A stretch of 64,000 nt of DNA from a virus. A program made the position numbers and the translations under genes. The stretch is from the IMG/VR virus record IMGVR_UViG_3300044846_000719, positions 32,657 through 96,656 of that record. One strand, 5' to 3'. The notes under the pieces are model-generated. The model saw only the letters and a program-made list of their open reading frames with translations, did not search any database and had not been told where the DNA came from. Positions 1 through 7,914 of the stretch are shown here, piece by piece; the first letter of the stretch is position 1; every line of letters begins with the position of its first letter.

Positions 1-314
1 GTCAAGAATCCTTGTAGGTTACTATCTACATACTGAAGGTATTGATCAGAAGCAGAAATCTTAAGAGAAGGTACAACTCCTGTAAAAGCAGTCTTATCAT
101 AGAATACACGGAATTGTATACCGGTAATCTTTTCTGATGTAGATGTATTGTAAAAATGTAAAGGTGCAACAGTTTGTCCTACAGTAGTAGTAGCAACCTG
201 ATATCCTGAATCAATAACCACCCAATGACCTGTACCGGGTGATGTAGCAGAACTTTGTGCAAAGCTTAAAGAAGCTATTAAAGTTCCGAATAGTGTCGTA
301 ATCAATTTTTTCAT
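1..314 (-). CDS. Secreted cohesin/Ig-like protein, 3' end beyond window (partial)
   Basis: The reading frame starts with ATG at 314 and runs off the left edge after 104 residues. It opens with a typical Sec signal peptide: MKKL, a hydrophobic core, then SFAQ followed by Ser. The mature part is beta-rich and Ser/Thr-rich. It holds a stretch ending ITGIQFRVFYDKTAF, which resembles the strand pattern of cohesin or related Ig-like domains of exported Bacteroidota proteins. The start overlaps the stop of the upstream peptidase gene as ATGA, so translation is probably coupled. It sits downstream of the endolysin, where Gram-negative phages often keep spanins or other envelope-lysis factors, but nothing in it looks like a spanin. 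Function is unknown. An exported adhesin-like or envelope protein is the safest reading. Confidence 0.6.
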   Translation of the reverse strand, partial: MKKLITTLFGTLIASLSFAQSSATSPGTGHWVVIDSGYQVATTTVGQTVAPLHFYNTSTSEKITGIQFRVFYDKTAFTGVVPSLKISASDQYLQYVDSNLQGFL

Positions 315-763
315 TTGTTTATATTATTTAAAGCGTGTTCTATCAACCAAGGTTCTGGGTTTGTTAATTTTTCTATGAAGTTTAACTCATACATATAACA
401 AAATGTCTCTTCTTTTGCGGGAATAAGTTCTATCCCTTTTTTAGCTATGTACAAGTGAAGACTTTCATGTACTAGCACTACAGCAATATTATTTATAGAG
501 TTTAATTTAATATCATCTACTGCTATGTAGATATGACCTAAACCATCCTCTATTTGACATGAAGAGTAAGGACTAATCATAAAAGATATTTGATAACAAT
601 TTGTATCAAGCATCTTATACTTATCTATGTCTACTCTTTTTATTAGTTGAATTGCTGAATCAACTTTTAAATCCCAACCATCCCCGGCTTTGTCAATTTT
701 TATTTGACTAAAACAAGGGACGGCTAAGATTATTAAGAGGCTAAATAATAACCTCTTTAACAT
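311..763 (-). CDS. Exported small zinc metallopeptidase-like protein (HESLH)
   Basis: 150 residues. The frame stays open further upstream, but that part overlaps the endolysin gene; the ATG at 763 is preferred because it begins a clean signal peptide (MLKRLLF, hydrophobic core, cleavage near CFSQ) and lies one base after the endolysin stop. The mature protein contains HESLH at residues 99-103, the HExxH zinc-binding and catalytic motif of zincins. Glutamates at 118-119 are candidate third ligands. This points to a small periplasmic or secreted zinc peptidase, though neither substrate nor family can be named. Its position after the endolysin suggests a role in envelope breakdown at lysis or in modifying the host surface. 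The end overlaps the next gene by ATGA. The motif is seen directly; activity is inferred. Confidence 0.6.
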   Translation of the reverse strand: MLKRLLFSLLIILAVPCFSQIKIDKAGDGWDLKVDSAIQLIKRVDIDKYKMLDTNCYQISFMISPYSSCQIEDGLGHIYIAVDDIKLNSINNIAVVLVHESLHLYIAKKGIELIPAKEETFCYMYELNFIEKLTNPEPWLIEHALNNINK

Positions 764-764
764 A

Positions 765-1352
765 TTACTTAATGTCTTTAGACTCAATAAGAGTGTATGT
801 AAAAGAATTACCACCCAATGCAGCAGCCTTCTTACAGATAGCCAAGAATGCATCAAAGTCAGCAGACTTCTTAAACACTTGACAACCTTCTGACCAGTTC
901 TCAACATAAGTAGAGTCTGCACCAGCTTTATGAATGTTAATACCGAAGATCCCTTCTTGTATCTTGGACTCATCATAGTTCATGTCTTTATTAGCATCAC
1001 GGTAAACTTTAACGTTAGCCTTTTGTTTAAGGGCCTCGTATTTGCCTTGGTGTAATGCAATGTGATGTGAACCTGAGTATTGACCAGGTACTAAACGTGC
1101 AACACCTGCAGCGTTATGGAATTCTTTAACTCCTTTAGTTCCTGGATCTGTAGTAGCAGGCCAGATTTTAAATTTCCACTCTCCACCTTCTTTGTAAGAA
1201 AGAGTCAAGTTGTCATCAAATACGTTAGTTACTTTAGTACCAGTGGCAGAGTTTCTAACACCAATAATGTTGATGTTAAAGTCTCCGTTTTCAAAGTACT
1301 TGTAACCTTTGGCTTTCATAGCCGCTTCAATTTGTTCTCTAGTATAGCTCAT
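765..1352 (-). CDS. L,D-transpeptidase-like endolysin / murein peptidase
   Basis: 195 residues, ATG start. The C-terminal half has GINIHKAG at 138-145, followed by WSEGCQVF at 153-160. A His, a short spacer and then S-x-GC is the catalytic layout of the YkuD/L,D-transpeptidase fold, with C157 as the likely nucleophile and H141 as its partner. A conserved HHIALH stretch lies at 96-101. Phage proteins of this type are usually lysins cutting or rearranging peptidoglycan cross-links. There is no signal peptide, so release through the adjacent holin-like protein is expected. The gene follows the GIY-YIG gene and precedes two exported proteins, forming a lysis module. A member of another Cys-dependent murein hydrolase family is possible. 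Confidence 0.6.
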   Translation of the reverse strand: MSYTREQIEAAMKAKGYKYFENGDFNINIIGVRNSATGTKVTNVFDDNLTLSYKEGGEWKFKIWPATTDPGTKGVKEFHNAAGVARLVPGQYSGSHHIALHQGKYEALKQKANVKVYRDANKDMNYDESKIQEGIFGINIHKAGADSTYVENWSEGCQVFKKSADFDAFLAICKKAAALGGNSFTYTLIESKDIK

Positions 1353-1357
1353 ATTAG

Positions 1358-1378
1358 TTTATAGTTTATAGTTTATAG
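1358..1378. repeat. Three tandem TTTATAG heptamers
   Basis: Three perfect consecutive copies of TTTATAG occupy this stretch (CTATAAA on the minus strand). They form the last codons of the GIY-YIG gene, including its stop, and also the leader immediately upstream of the endolysin ATG at 1352. The repeat could have arisen by slippage or as a scar of homing-gene insertion. It may also act as the AT-rich translation-initiation region of the endolysin gene. Confidence 0.6.
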
Positions 1379-2081
1379 TAAACAGTAAATAATTCCAGTT
1401 AGTCTTGCTTTTAACTTTTCCTTGGCAGTAAGATCTTAACTTGTTGTAACTTATTTCAGTAATCTCTGAAGCAATTCTGAGATTCTCATAAGTCTCTCCT
1501 GTTTCAGTATTGATTACTTGTTTAGACTTAGGATTATCTGCACCAAGTCTTACTGAATGTTTTCTATTCTTAAAAGCTTCAGAATTCTTTAAAGACTCTT
1601 TTATCTTAAGTTTAGTTTCTTCTGTAAGGGTGCTACCTAATCTACTCTGTCTAAGTTTTTCTTTTGTTTCCTCAGAATGATTCTTTCCATAAAAGTGGTT
1701 CTTTTCGCCCACTCTTAATTTAGCTACTTCAGATAGATTCTTACACATAGATTCTGGTAAAGATTTTCCTGTCCAGTATCCAACTTCATGTCTCCAACCT
1801 AAAGTACCTTGACCTCCATCAGTCCAATTAACTAGACTACCTCCACAAGTATCTACTCTGCCATACACACTTATCAGTTCTATTTCTTTTACACAAGCCT
1901 CCTCAAAAGATAAATCATCTAACATAATCTCTACTCTATACTCTGAGTTCTTTACAACATTATGCCAGTGTTGATTTCTACTTTTAGTTTGGTGTGCTCT
2001 AGAATAATTAGAATCTGTACCTAATCCAATATAGAAAGGTACATTCTTATCTAACCTGATATGTCTGTAGACATAAGCCAT
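1359..2081 (-). CDS. GIY-YIG homing endonuclease with NUMOD-type DNA-binding region
   Basis: 240 residues, ATG start. The N-terminus has a variant GIY-YIG core: YVYRHIR at 3-9 and FYIGLG at 16-21, followed by a conserved Glu-containing helix. The middle has the NUMOD3-like motif with GEKNHFYGKNHSEETK and two related helical repeats. The C-terminus (INTETGETYENLRIA and following) looks like an intron-encoded-nuclease repeat that binds DNA. This is the architecture of free-standing phage homing endonucleases that nick a specific site and spread by repair. It sits between holin and endolysin genes, both apparently intact, so it looks like an intergenic insertion. Its stop lies in the heptamer repeat. 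Confidence 0.85.
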   Translation of the reverse strand: MAYVYRHIRLDKNVPFYIGLGTDSNYSRAHQTKSRNQHWHNVVKNSEYRVEIMLDDLSFEEACVKEIELISVYGRVDTCGGSLVNWTDGGQGTLGWRHEVGYWTGKSLPESMCKNLSEVAKLRVGEKNHFYGKNHSEETKEKLRQSRLGSTLTEETKLKIKESLKNSEAFKNRKHSVRLGADNPKSKQVINTETGETYENLRIASEITEISYNKLRSYCQGKVKSKTNWNYLLFTINYKL

Positions 2082-2083
2082 GT

Positions 2084-2332
2084 TTATTCAGCAGAGTCCC
2101 CTTCTTTCTTTTTCATTACCTTTTCGATGCTCGTGAGCCCAAGAGTGCCAAAAGCTAACAATGCAACTGCATCCACTAAAGGAACAGATGGAGCAAAGTG
2201 TGCTTCAGTAAATGAGTTAGCGTACAATGTAGCGCATAGTGTAATTGTGCAGACCAAGCCACACAGACGTTTCATGGAAACAGAGCCTTTTTCATCCTTG
2301 AACAGGCCGCCAATAAAGTTTAATAGTTTCAT
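2084..2332 (-). CDS. Holin-like small membrane protein
   Basis: 82 residues, ATG start. Two hydrophobic segments, about 23-41 and 52-72, are separated by a short polar turn (EAHFAPS). The N-terminus has charged residues (FKDEKGS) and the C-terminus is highly charged (KKKEGDSAE). This size and layout fit a two-span phage holin that forms lesions in the inner membrane and times lysis. The endolysin gene lies just downstream, separated only by the homing endonuclease gene. A small hairpin (2334-2352) lies immediately before the start codon and might limit its translation. The family cannot be named. Confidence 0.6.
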   Translation of the reverse strand: MKLLNFIGGLFKDEKGSVSMKRLCGLVCTITLCATLYANSFTEAHFAPSVPLVDAVALLAFGTLGLTSIEKVMKKKEGDSAE

Positions 2333-2333
2333 A

Positions 2334-2352
2334 CGGTATAATTTTTTTACCG
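2334..2352 (-). promoter_or_regulatory. Hairpin just upstream of the holin start
   Basis: CGGTA at 2334-2338 pairs with TACCG at 2348-2352 around an A/T-only loop. On the minus strand it ends one base before the holin ATG. A second small hairpin (CCCTA/TAGGG, 2372-2390) lies further upstream. Such structures could slow translation of the holin. The stems are only 5 bp, so this is a weak call. Confidence 0.3.
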
Positions 2353-2420
2353 CAGTTAATTCAGGATGCAGCCCTAGATGGTTTTTAGGGTACTACATAT
2401 ATAATATAATGAAAATTAAT

Positions 2421-2428
2421 TAACTTTG
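2421..2428 (+). promoter_or_regulatory. Candidate Bacteroidota promoter -7 box for the plus-strand gene
   Basis: TAACTTTG matches the Bacteroidota primary-sigma -7 consensus TAnnTTTG. It lies 12 bases before the ATG at 2441, giving a very short leader. No clear -33 TTG is seen at the usual distance, so the call rests on the -7 box and its position. Confidence 0.4.
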
Positions 2429-2440
2429 AACAACACACAT

Positions 2441-2596
2441 ATGATAGGTATAACTTTTCTCCCAAAACAAGATGTACTCTTAGGAGTAAATGTAGATGTC
2501 CTCAATTATGAGGATAACGGTAAAATAATTGAAGCAACAAGAATATCCTTTGGGATAATTTTTATTACTCTCTCTATTTTATTAAAAAACAAGTAA
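2441..2596 (+). CDS. Small hypothetical protein, probable membrane peptide
   Basis: 51 residues (MIGITFLPKQDVLLG... to ...LLKNK, TAA stop), the only convincing plus-strand gene of the window. The N-terminal half alternates hydrophobic and polar residues as in beta strands. Residues about 34-48 (SFGIIFITLSILL) form one hydrophobic segment followed by a Lys-rich end. It is preceded by a TAACTTTG box and is followed by a perfect hairpin shared with the converging cargo operon. Its orientation, opposite to all late genes, suggests early expression. A role in membrane takeover or superinfection exclusion would be a guess. It is small, so chance cannot be fully excluded. Confidence 0.5.
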   Translation: MIGITFLPKQDVLLGVNVDVLNYEDNGKIIEATRISFGIIFITLSILLKNK

Positions 2597-2602
2597 AATG
2601 TA

Positions 2603-2618
2603 GGGGGAGAAATCCCCC
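2603..2618. terminator. Bidirectional terminator hairpin with GAAA tetraloop
   Basis: GGGGGA (2603-2608) pairs perfectly with TCCCCC (2613-2618) around a GAAA tetraloop. It lies between the stop of the plus-strand gene (2596) and the stop of the minus-strand 1763-residue gene (2620). It is followed by ATTATTTTAC on one strand and CTACATTTTAC on the other. The symmetric position and A/T-rich flanks fit a terminator for two converging transcripts. Confidence 0.75.
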
Positions 2619-2619
2619 A

Positions 2620-5600
2620 TTATTTTACATAGAAATCTGTTACATTATCATAAGACTGCCACCTGTTTATTGTATACAGTACCGGCAATGCATCTGACCA
2701 TTGTTTATTAAGTTTTAACTCACCTTTTCTAGAACCTTGTTTATAATACAAACTTTCTTCATCAAATGCATAGTTGTAAGGAAAAGCAAATGTATCACTA
2801 ACAGCCTCTCCTAACTCACCAAGTAACTTAGATGAAGCAATAGGACTCTTCATTAACATGTAAGCATTAGCAGGACTAATGAAACTTGTTAATTCTGATG
2901 TTTGTCTATCTGCTTGATAAGCCAATCCATTTAGTAATCTTTTAAGTTGTTTGTCATCATCATCTAAATCCATACCCGCAATTAATGAAGATATAATATG
3001 AGCAATAGCAAATGAAGATAATATAAATGTAAGTTCTATAGCTACTCGGTTTAAGTTTTTAATTTGATCCTCTCTTAAACTTTCTTTAGCATCTCTTATC
3101 TTAGTAAAGATATCTCCTCTGGCAGATTTAATATGAGAGATAAAGCTTGCAAATGTCCGGTATCTACCCTCAATCCAACCAAGGTTTTCATCATAGTACT
3201 CTCTTTTAAATCTTGCTTTAAATGCTGGATATACCCACTTGTGAAACTGGAATACTAATTTACCAATACTATAATCTTGTAAAGCTGCTCTATCTTCAGG
3301 AGAATAGTTACCGTGTATTTGTTTGTTTACTTCACGGATATTATTCCTAATATCATAACGTTCATTATCTGATAAATCAAATCCTGTTTTTAAAGATAAC
3401 TCCCCGGTGTTAGGATCAAAGTCATAAGCATCATAAAGAGAGAGTGTCTCACCTTTATCATTTTCAATCTGCTTAGACATTAAGATTGCCATACCTACTT
3501 TACTCTGTACATTTGTTTCCGCAGCATCTTGTAAAACATAACCCCACTCCATTAAACCACCCTTCTCTTTTACCTCACGTTGAGCTACACTATCTACCAT
3601 TCTATACTGATATAGTAAGGCCTCATACTTTGATTGTGGTTTTTTCTCACCATAGTATCCTTCACTAGTAGCTAATCCTTTAAATACACCAGGTAAATAT
3701 TCACTGTTGTAAATACCTGTTGCTCTAAGCATAGCTTTTCTATCATAGAATAACTGACCACCAGTCTCAATGCCGTTGTTGATTCTACCCATAGCATAGT
3801 TATTGATATTACCAAAGATGTTAAATCCTACATATGATAAAGATGTGGCATTAAGTACTTTACTTATAACGTTATCTAATGTGCTTTTATCAAACTCGGA
3901 CTCTTCATAGTAAACCATCTTTAACCATTTCTTCAAACGGGTAGCTGTTCTACTCTCTGAGCCAGGAATTGTTTTAGCTTTAGTTCCGCCAGTTGCTGTA
4001 CGTACAAGTACATTTTGAGATTGTACATACTCTCTATTTTCAACAACTCTTTTTAGTGCATAGATAGTATCTTCTGCATTAGTTAAGTGCTGATAGTTAG
4101 AAGCCATTGCTCTAAACTTAATTAAGCTATCTACTAGATCAGTATTAAGTTCATCCTTAGTAAGCATAGATTCATTTCTCTTAAGTTGTTTTTCTAACTC
4201 CTTTAGCTGCTCTCTATACTTAACTGTAGATACTTTACCATCTCTAAAACTAGTTTGTAACTCTTCTATTTCAGATTTAATCTTATCAATACTAAACTGG
4301 CTTTTTAATTTGCCGGTAAAGAAGATTGGTGGTGTTTCAATAATATTACCCTCTTCATCTGTAAGAACTATCTTTTGATAACCCTCATCTGTAAAACTTT
4401 TAAACCAACTAGATACTGACTTACTTAGTAAGCTAGTCACACTAGATGGATTATCTTTTAACTTGTTTAAGAAGTTTTGTTTTTGTCTAGGTAACTTACC
4501 TGTCATATCTCTTTTAACAGAGGGAGGTAACATCTTAAGTGCACCATTTTCAAACTCCTGGATCCAGAAATCATAGAACTCTTTCTGAGCTCTCTCTAAT
4601 TCTGTAGTAGGATTCATGATCTTGACATACTTTTCATCAAGCATACTCATACCATTATCAGCTACATCTTTTACCTCTTTAAACTCAGGCTTTACAAACC
4701 AAGACTTTCTAACAGCTGTAGCACCTAAATAACTACCGTCTTTCTCTCTTTGTGCAGTTACGTATTCAGAGTAGTTATAGTATTTATTTCTATAAATAGC
4801 ATACTCAGCATCTGATATGCCACGTTTCTTTTTCCATCCATAGTTACGATATTCTTCATACTTATCCCTGATCTTCTTAAAGTCATCAGTGTATTTATGA
4901 AACTCACCATCAGTTACTTCACCACCAATTACTCTTTCAGCTTTAGTAAAATCACTATAAGCTTGTCTATTAGCAAATAATTCTTGATTGAATTTAATAT
5001 CCTCTACTTTAGCATCATCAAGATTAGGAATGTTGATGTACTCTAACCAGTTATTATTATTATCTACAAGCTTGTTTCTTAAATCATAAAACATCTTATA
5101 GTATTGGTAACCAATCTTTTGTACATACCTACCAGTAAAGTTGCCATCTTTATCATAAACTAACATATAATCATATGATGGCTTACCTCCTGATAAAGAT
5201 GCTAATCTATTACCTATAGTAATTGCTTTTTCACTAAACTGTTGAACATCATCTGCAATCTTTTGCTTCTCCCTCTTAAATACTTTATCAACCAAGGCTA
5301 AGATTGTATCTGTACTAGTAGCCAAATCACCAAGTTGTGCATCTGCTACAGAGATATCATTAGTCTCTTTAATAATTGTCTTTAAATCATCTTCAGTAAA
5401 GTTTCTATTAGAGTTAGTTCTAATGAAGTTAATTGTAAAGTTCTCTATAGCCTGATCAATAGTAGAATCAGCAATATTTAATAGATCTGTTACTGCAATT
5501 GCAATATCTCTCTGACCTGGATTAATAACATTACTCAAACTAAGATTACGAATACCTCTATAGGTTTCCATAAATTTACTAAACATAAGTACTACAGAAA

Positions 5601-7911
5601 TATAATCTTCTTTAGCAACTGATTTTGGATTAGAGGCATACTTGATAAAGTTCTCTAACTCTTCTTTAGAACTGTTTAAGAATCTACCTAAAGCTATATC
5701 AGCCTTACCGGAGTTTATCTCAGTACTAAGTACAGCAATCAAACTATTAATTTTATCTATAGTCTGTTTCTTAGGTTTAACTTGTTTAGATGAATCAATA
5801 ATACTTTGTAAGGCATCATTACGTTTTACTAACTGTGAAACCACATCCTTCATAAACAAAGAAATGTTTGTATATTGCTCATCTGTTAAACCGGCCTCTG
5901 GTTTCTCTTGCTCAGGAGTTAAAAAGTCAGGATTATTAGTAACGTTAAAACCATTTTTAATCTTAAGATCATTAACTACATTCTGAAAAGGAATAGTAGG
6001 AATTATTCTATCTACATAAGCTAGATTTTCTGTCTCATTATGTTGTACTACACCTTCTACTCTAAAACTTTTTACCTTCTGATCTTTACCTTGACCTTCT
6101 ATATTTAAGTTATAATGATAGGTAGATACACCAGATACCGGGAAACCATTGATATTAGCTAACTTGGCATAACCCATTACCTGAATACTTTGCTGTTGCT
6201 TAGTAGTTAATTTTTCACCCGGTAATAAAGTACCTTCATTTGTAGAATAAGGTACATCATAGTATCCAGGATCTTTTATACTTGTCTTAGATACTTTTAA
6301 ATCTATAATGTACAATGACCCATCTGGCTTAATAATTAATACATCTAATGAACCGGCAATTTTAGATTGATCATCAGCAAGAATAACTTGCGGTAAGATT
6401 ATAGAACCATCTAACGTAAGAGTAGCTACATATGCACTAAGTGAATCATATGCATCTTCAGCTAAAGCTGGATCTAATACAGTCACACTTTCTAGGGCCT
6501 CATCAAATGTTTTACCATCTATAATATCCTGAAGAATCTTATCAAAGTCTTTACCAAATAACCTATTCATTTCATATAGATCATTTGGATCATTAAGACC
6601 ACCTTTAATAGCAGAAGTCATAGATTTATATTCCTCTCCCGTCTCTAAATTAGTATACGTGTGTGTATCTTCATCTAAGAACATTGGTGTATCATATAGA
6701 GTATCTACTATATCTCTCTGTAAATTATTTATAGCTCTATCTTTAGCTGCTTTCTTACTGGCCTGTTTTCTAATATACTCAGGATCATTCTTATCAATAC
6801 TTAACTTAACTGAACTTTGTACTTCACTAGTAATAGGTCCTGTTGTAAAGCGTAACTCTTTAGTATTTAATAACTTAGCAATATCAGTAAGGGTAACATT
6901 TTCATTTAAATCTTCAGCAATAATATCTAAACTATTACCTGTAATGCTTTTATAGATATCATTTATGATTTCTGCAAACCATTCTATCAACTCTCTAATT
7001 GCAGTTTTAAATGAATTACCTGGTTGATTCTCATACTCTTTTTTAAAGTATCTAGTCAATGCTTGAGTAACTAACTCAAGGTCTCTATACTTTTCAAAAA
7101 ATCCTTTTTTATTAGCGTAACTATCTTTTATCTGTTGTTCTAATACTGGAAAACTTTTTCTTGCTTCAACAACTAACTTACCAAATATATCAGGCCTACT
7201 AACATATAATGCATCTACTACTGGGTGAAGCATTTCTTCAATTGCTGTCTCAGTAGTAATCCGGCTCTTAATTATATAAGCTTTGTTCTGATAATAAAAA
7301 CTCTTAACGTTTTTAAAATTTACTATTGGCTTATATGGTAATGACTCATATAATTTTTTAGCATCCTCTACAGATACTATCTCATATTCTACATCTGGTA
7401 AAATAGTAGATAGATACTCTAGTACATCAATAGCATTATTTGTATTCTCTGATTCTCCAATTACATCAACCGGAGTAAACATATTTTCATTAATTGTAAA
7501 CTCTATACTATTTTGTGTAGGTCTAAAATCATATGTTTCACTAGATATCTTATTATAATTCAGATAGTTAATAATTCTATTTTTATTATTTACAAGAATA
7601 GCAGGATCTATTTCCTGCATACCTTCTATAGTACCTGTTACAAAGTATCTGATTTTATCACCAACTGTGACACTAGATATCATGCGCCTCCTTCTGAGAT
7701 TACTAATTACAGCTTCAGCATATTGTTTCTTTTTAACACTAAACTTTACTTTATTAGCCTGTACAATTTCTTGAGCTTCTGCAATACTTGGAAATGTATC
7801 TGAATCTCTTGAAGATTGATATTGATCAATGATACCATCTACAATTAGATTGTTATTATATATACCCATTAGGGCCTTGTATTCCGGTAAATTTCTATTA
7901 TGACAAGCCAT
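2620..7911 (-). CDS. Giant virion cargo protein with PD-(D/E)XK nuclease domain
   Basis: 1763 residues, ATG start three bases after the polymerase gene's stop. Residues about 420-600 form a RecB/Cas4-like PD-(D/E)XK domain. It opens with an entry motif around HTYTNLETGEEYKS, followed by GSLD with D523, then IIDLKV with D537 and K539, and a Q-rich helix ending QVMGYAKL. Near residues 224-234 is EEMLHPVVDAL, a possible degenerate zincin helix with H229. Long coiled-coil-like and charged regions follow. The C-terminal part has one strong hydrophobic segment (IELTFILSSFAIAHIISSLIAG). In crAss-like phages, giant proteins beside the virion polymerase are packed in the capsid and ejected with DNA, so this is probably an injected protein. 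A nuclease acting on host DNA or entering DNA is inferred. Confidence 0.7.
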   Translation of the reverse strand: MACHNRNLPEYKALMGIYNNNLIVDGIIDQYQSSRDSDTFPSIAEAQEIVQANKVKFSVKKKQYAEAVISNLRRRRMISSVTVGDKIRYFVTGTIEGMQEIDPAILVNNKNRIINYLNYNKISSETYDFRPTQNSIEFTINENMFTPVDVIGESENTNNAIDVLEYLSTILPDVEYEIVSVEDAKKLYESLPYKPIVNFKNVKSFYYQNKAYIIKSRITTETAIEEMLHPVVDALYVSRPDIFGKLVVEARKSFPVLEQQIKDSYANKKGFFEKYRDLELVTQALTRYFKKEYENQPGNSFKTAIRELIEWFAEIINDIYKSITGNSLDIIAEDLNENVTLTDIAKLLNTKELRFTTGPITSEVQSSVKLSIDKNDPEYIRKQASKKAAKDRAINNLQRDIVDTLYDTPMFLDEDTHTYTNLETGEEYKSMTSAIKGGLNDPNDLYEMNRLFGKDFDKILQDIIDGKTFDEALESVTVLDPALAEDAYDSLSAYVATLTLDGSIILPQVILADDQSKIAGSLDVLIIKPDGSLYIIDLKVSKTSIKDPGYYDVPYSTNEGTLLPGEKLTTKQQQSIQVMGYAKLANINGFPVSGVSTYHYNLNIEGQGKDQKVKSFRVEGVVQHNETENLAYVDRIIPTIPFQNVVNDLKIKNGFNVTNNPDFLTPEQEKPEAGLTDEQYTNISLFMKDVVSQLVKRNDALQSIIDSSKQVKPKKQTIDKINSLIAVLSTEINSGKADIALGRFLNSSKEELENFIKYASNPKSVAKEDYISVVLMFSKFMETYRGIRNLSLSNVINPGQRDIAIAVTDLLNIADSTIDQAIENFTINFIRTNSNRNFTEDDLKTIIKETNDISVADAQLGDLATSTDTILALVDKVFKREKQKIADDVQQFSEKAITIGNRLASLSGGKPSYDYMLVYDKDGNFTGRYVQKIGYQYYKMFYDLRNKLVDNNNNWLEYINIPNLDDAKVEDIKFNQELFANRQAYSDFTKAERVIGGEVTDGEFHKYTDDFKKIRDKYEEYRNYGWKKKRGISDAEYAIYRNKYYNYSEYVTAQREKDGSYLGATAVRKSWFVKPEFKEVKDVADNGMSMLDEKYVKIMNPTTELERAQKEFYDFWIQEFENGALKMLPPSVKRDMTGKLPRQKQNFLNKLKDNPSSVTSLLSKSVSSWFKSFTDEGYQKIVLTDEEGNIIETPPIFFTGKLKSQFSIDKIKSEIEELQTSFRDGKVSTVKYREQLKELEKQLKRNESMLTKDELNTDLVDSLIKFRAMASNYQHLTNAEDTIYALKRVVENREYVQSQNVLVRTATGGTKAKTIPGSESRTATRLKKWLKMVYYEESEFDKSTLDNVISKVLNATSLSYVGFNIFGNINNYAMGRINNGIETGGQLFYDRKAMLRATGIYNSEYLPGVFKGLATSEGYYGEKKPQSKYEALLYQYRMVDSVAQREVKEKGGLMEWGYVLQDAAETNVQSKVGMAILMSKQIENDKGETLSLYDAYDFDPNTGELSLKTGFDLSDNERYDIRNNIREVNKQIHGNYSPEDRAALQDYSIGKLVFQFHKWVYPAFKARFKREYYDENLGWIEGRYRTFASFISHIKSARGDIFTKIRDAKESLREDQIKNLNRVAIELTFILSSFAIAHIISSLIAGMDLDDDDKQLKRLLNGLAYQADRQTSELTSFISPANAYMLMKSPIASSKLLGELGEAVSDTFAFPYNYAFDEESLYYKQGSRKGELKLNKQWSDALPVLYTINRWQSYDNVTDFYVK

Positions 7912-7914
7912 CTC

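Noticed and set aside
764-976. Upstream extension of the 150-residue metallopeptidase frame
   Set aside because: It lies wholly within the endolysin gene in another frame, and the signal peptide begins only at the ATG at 763.
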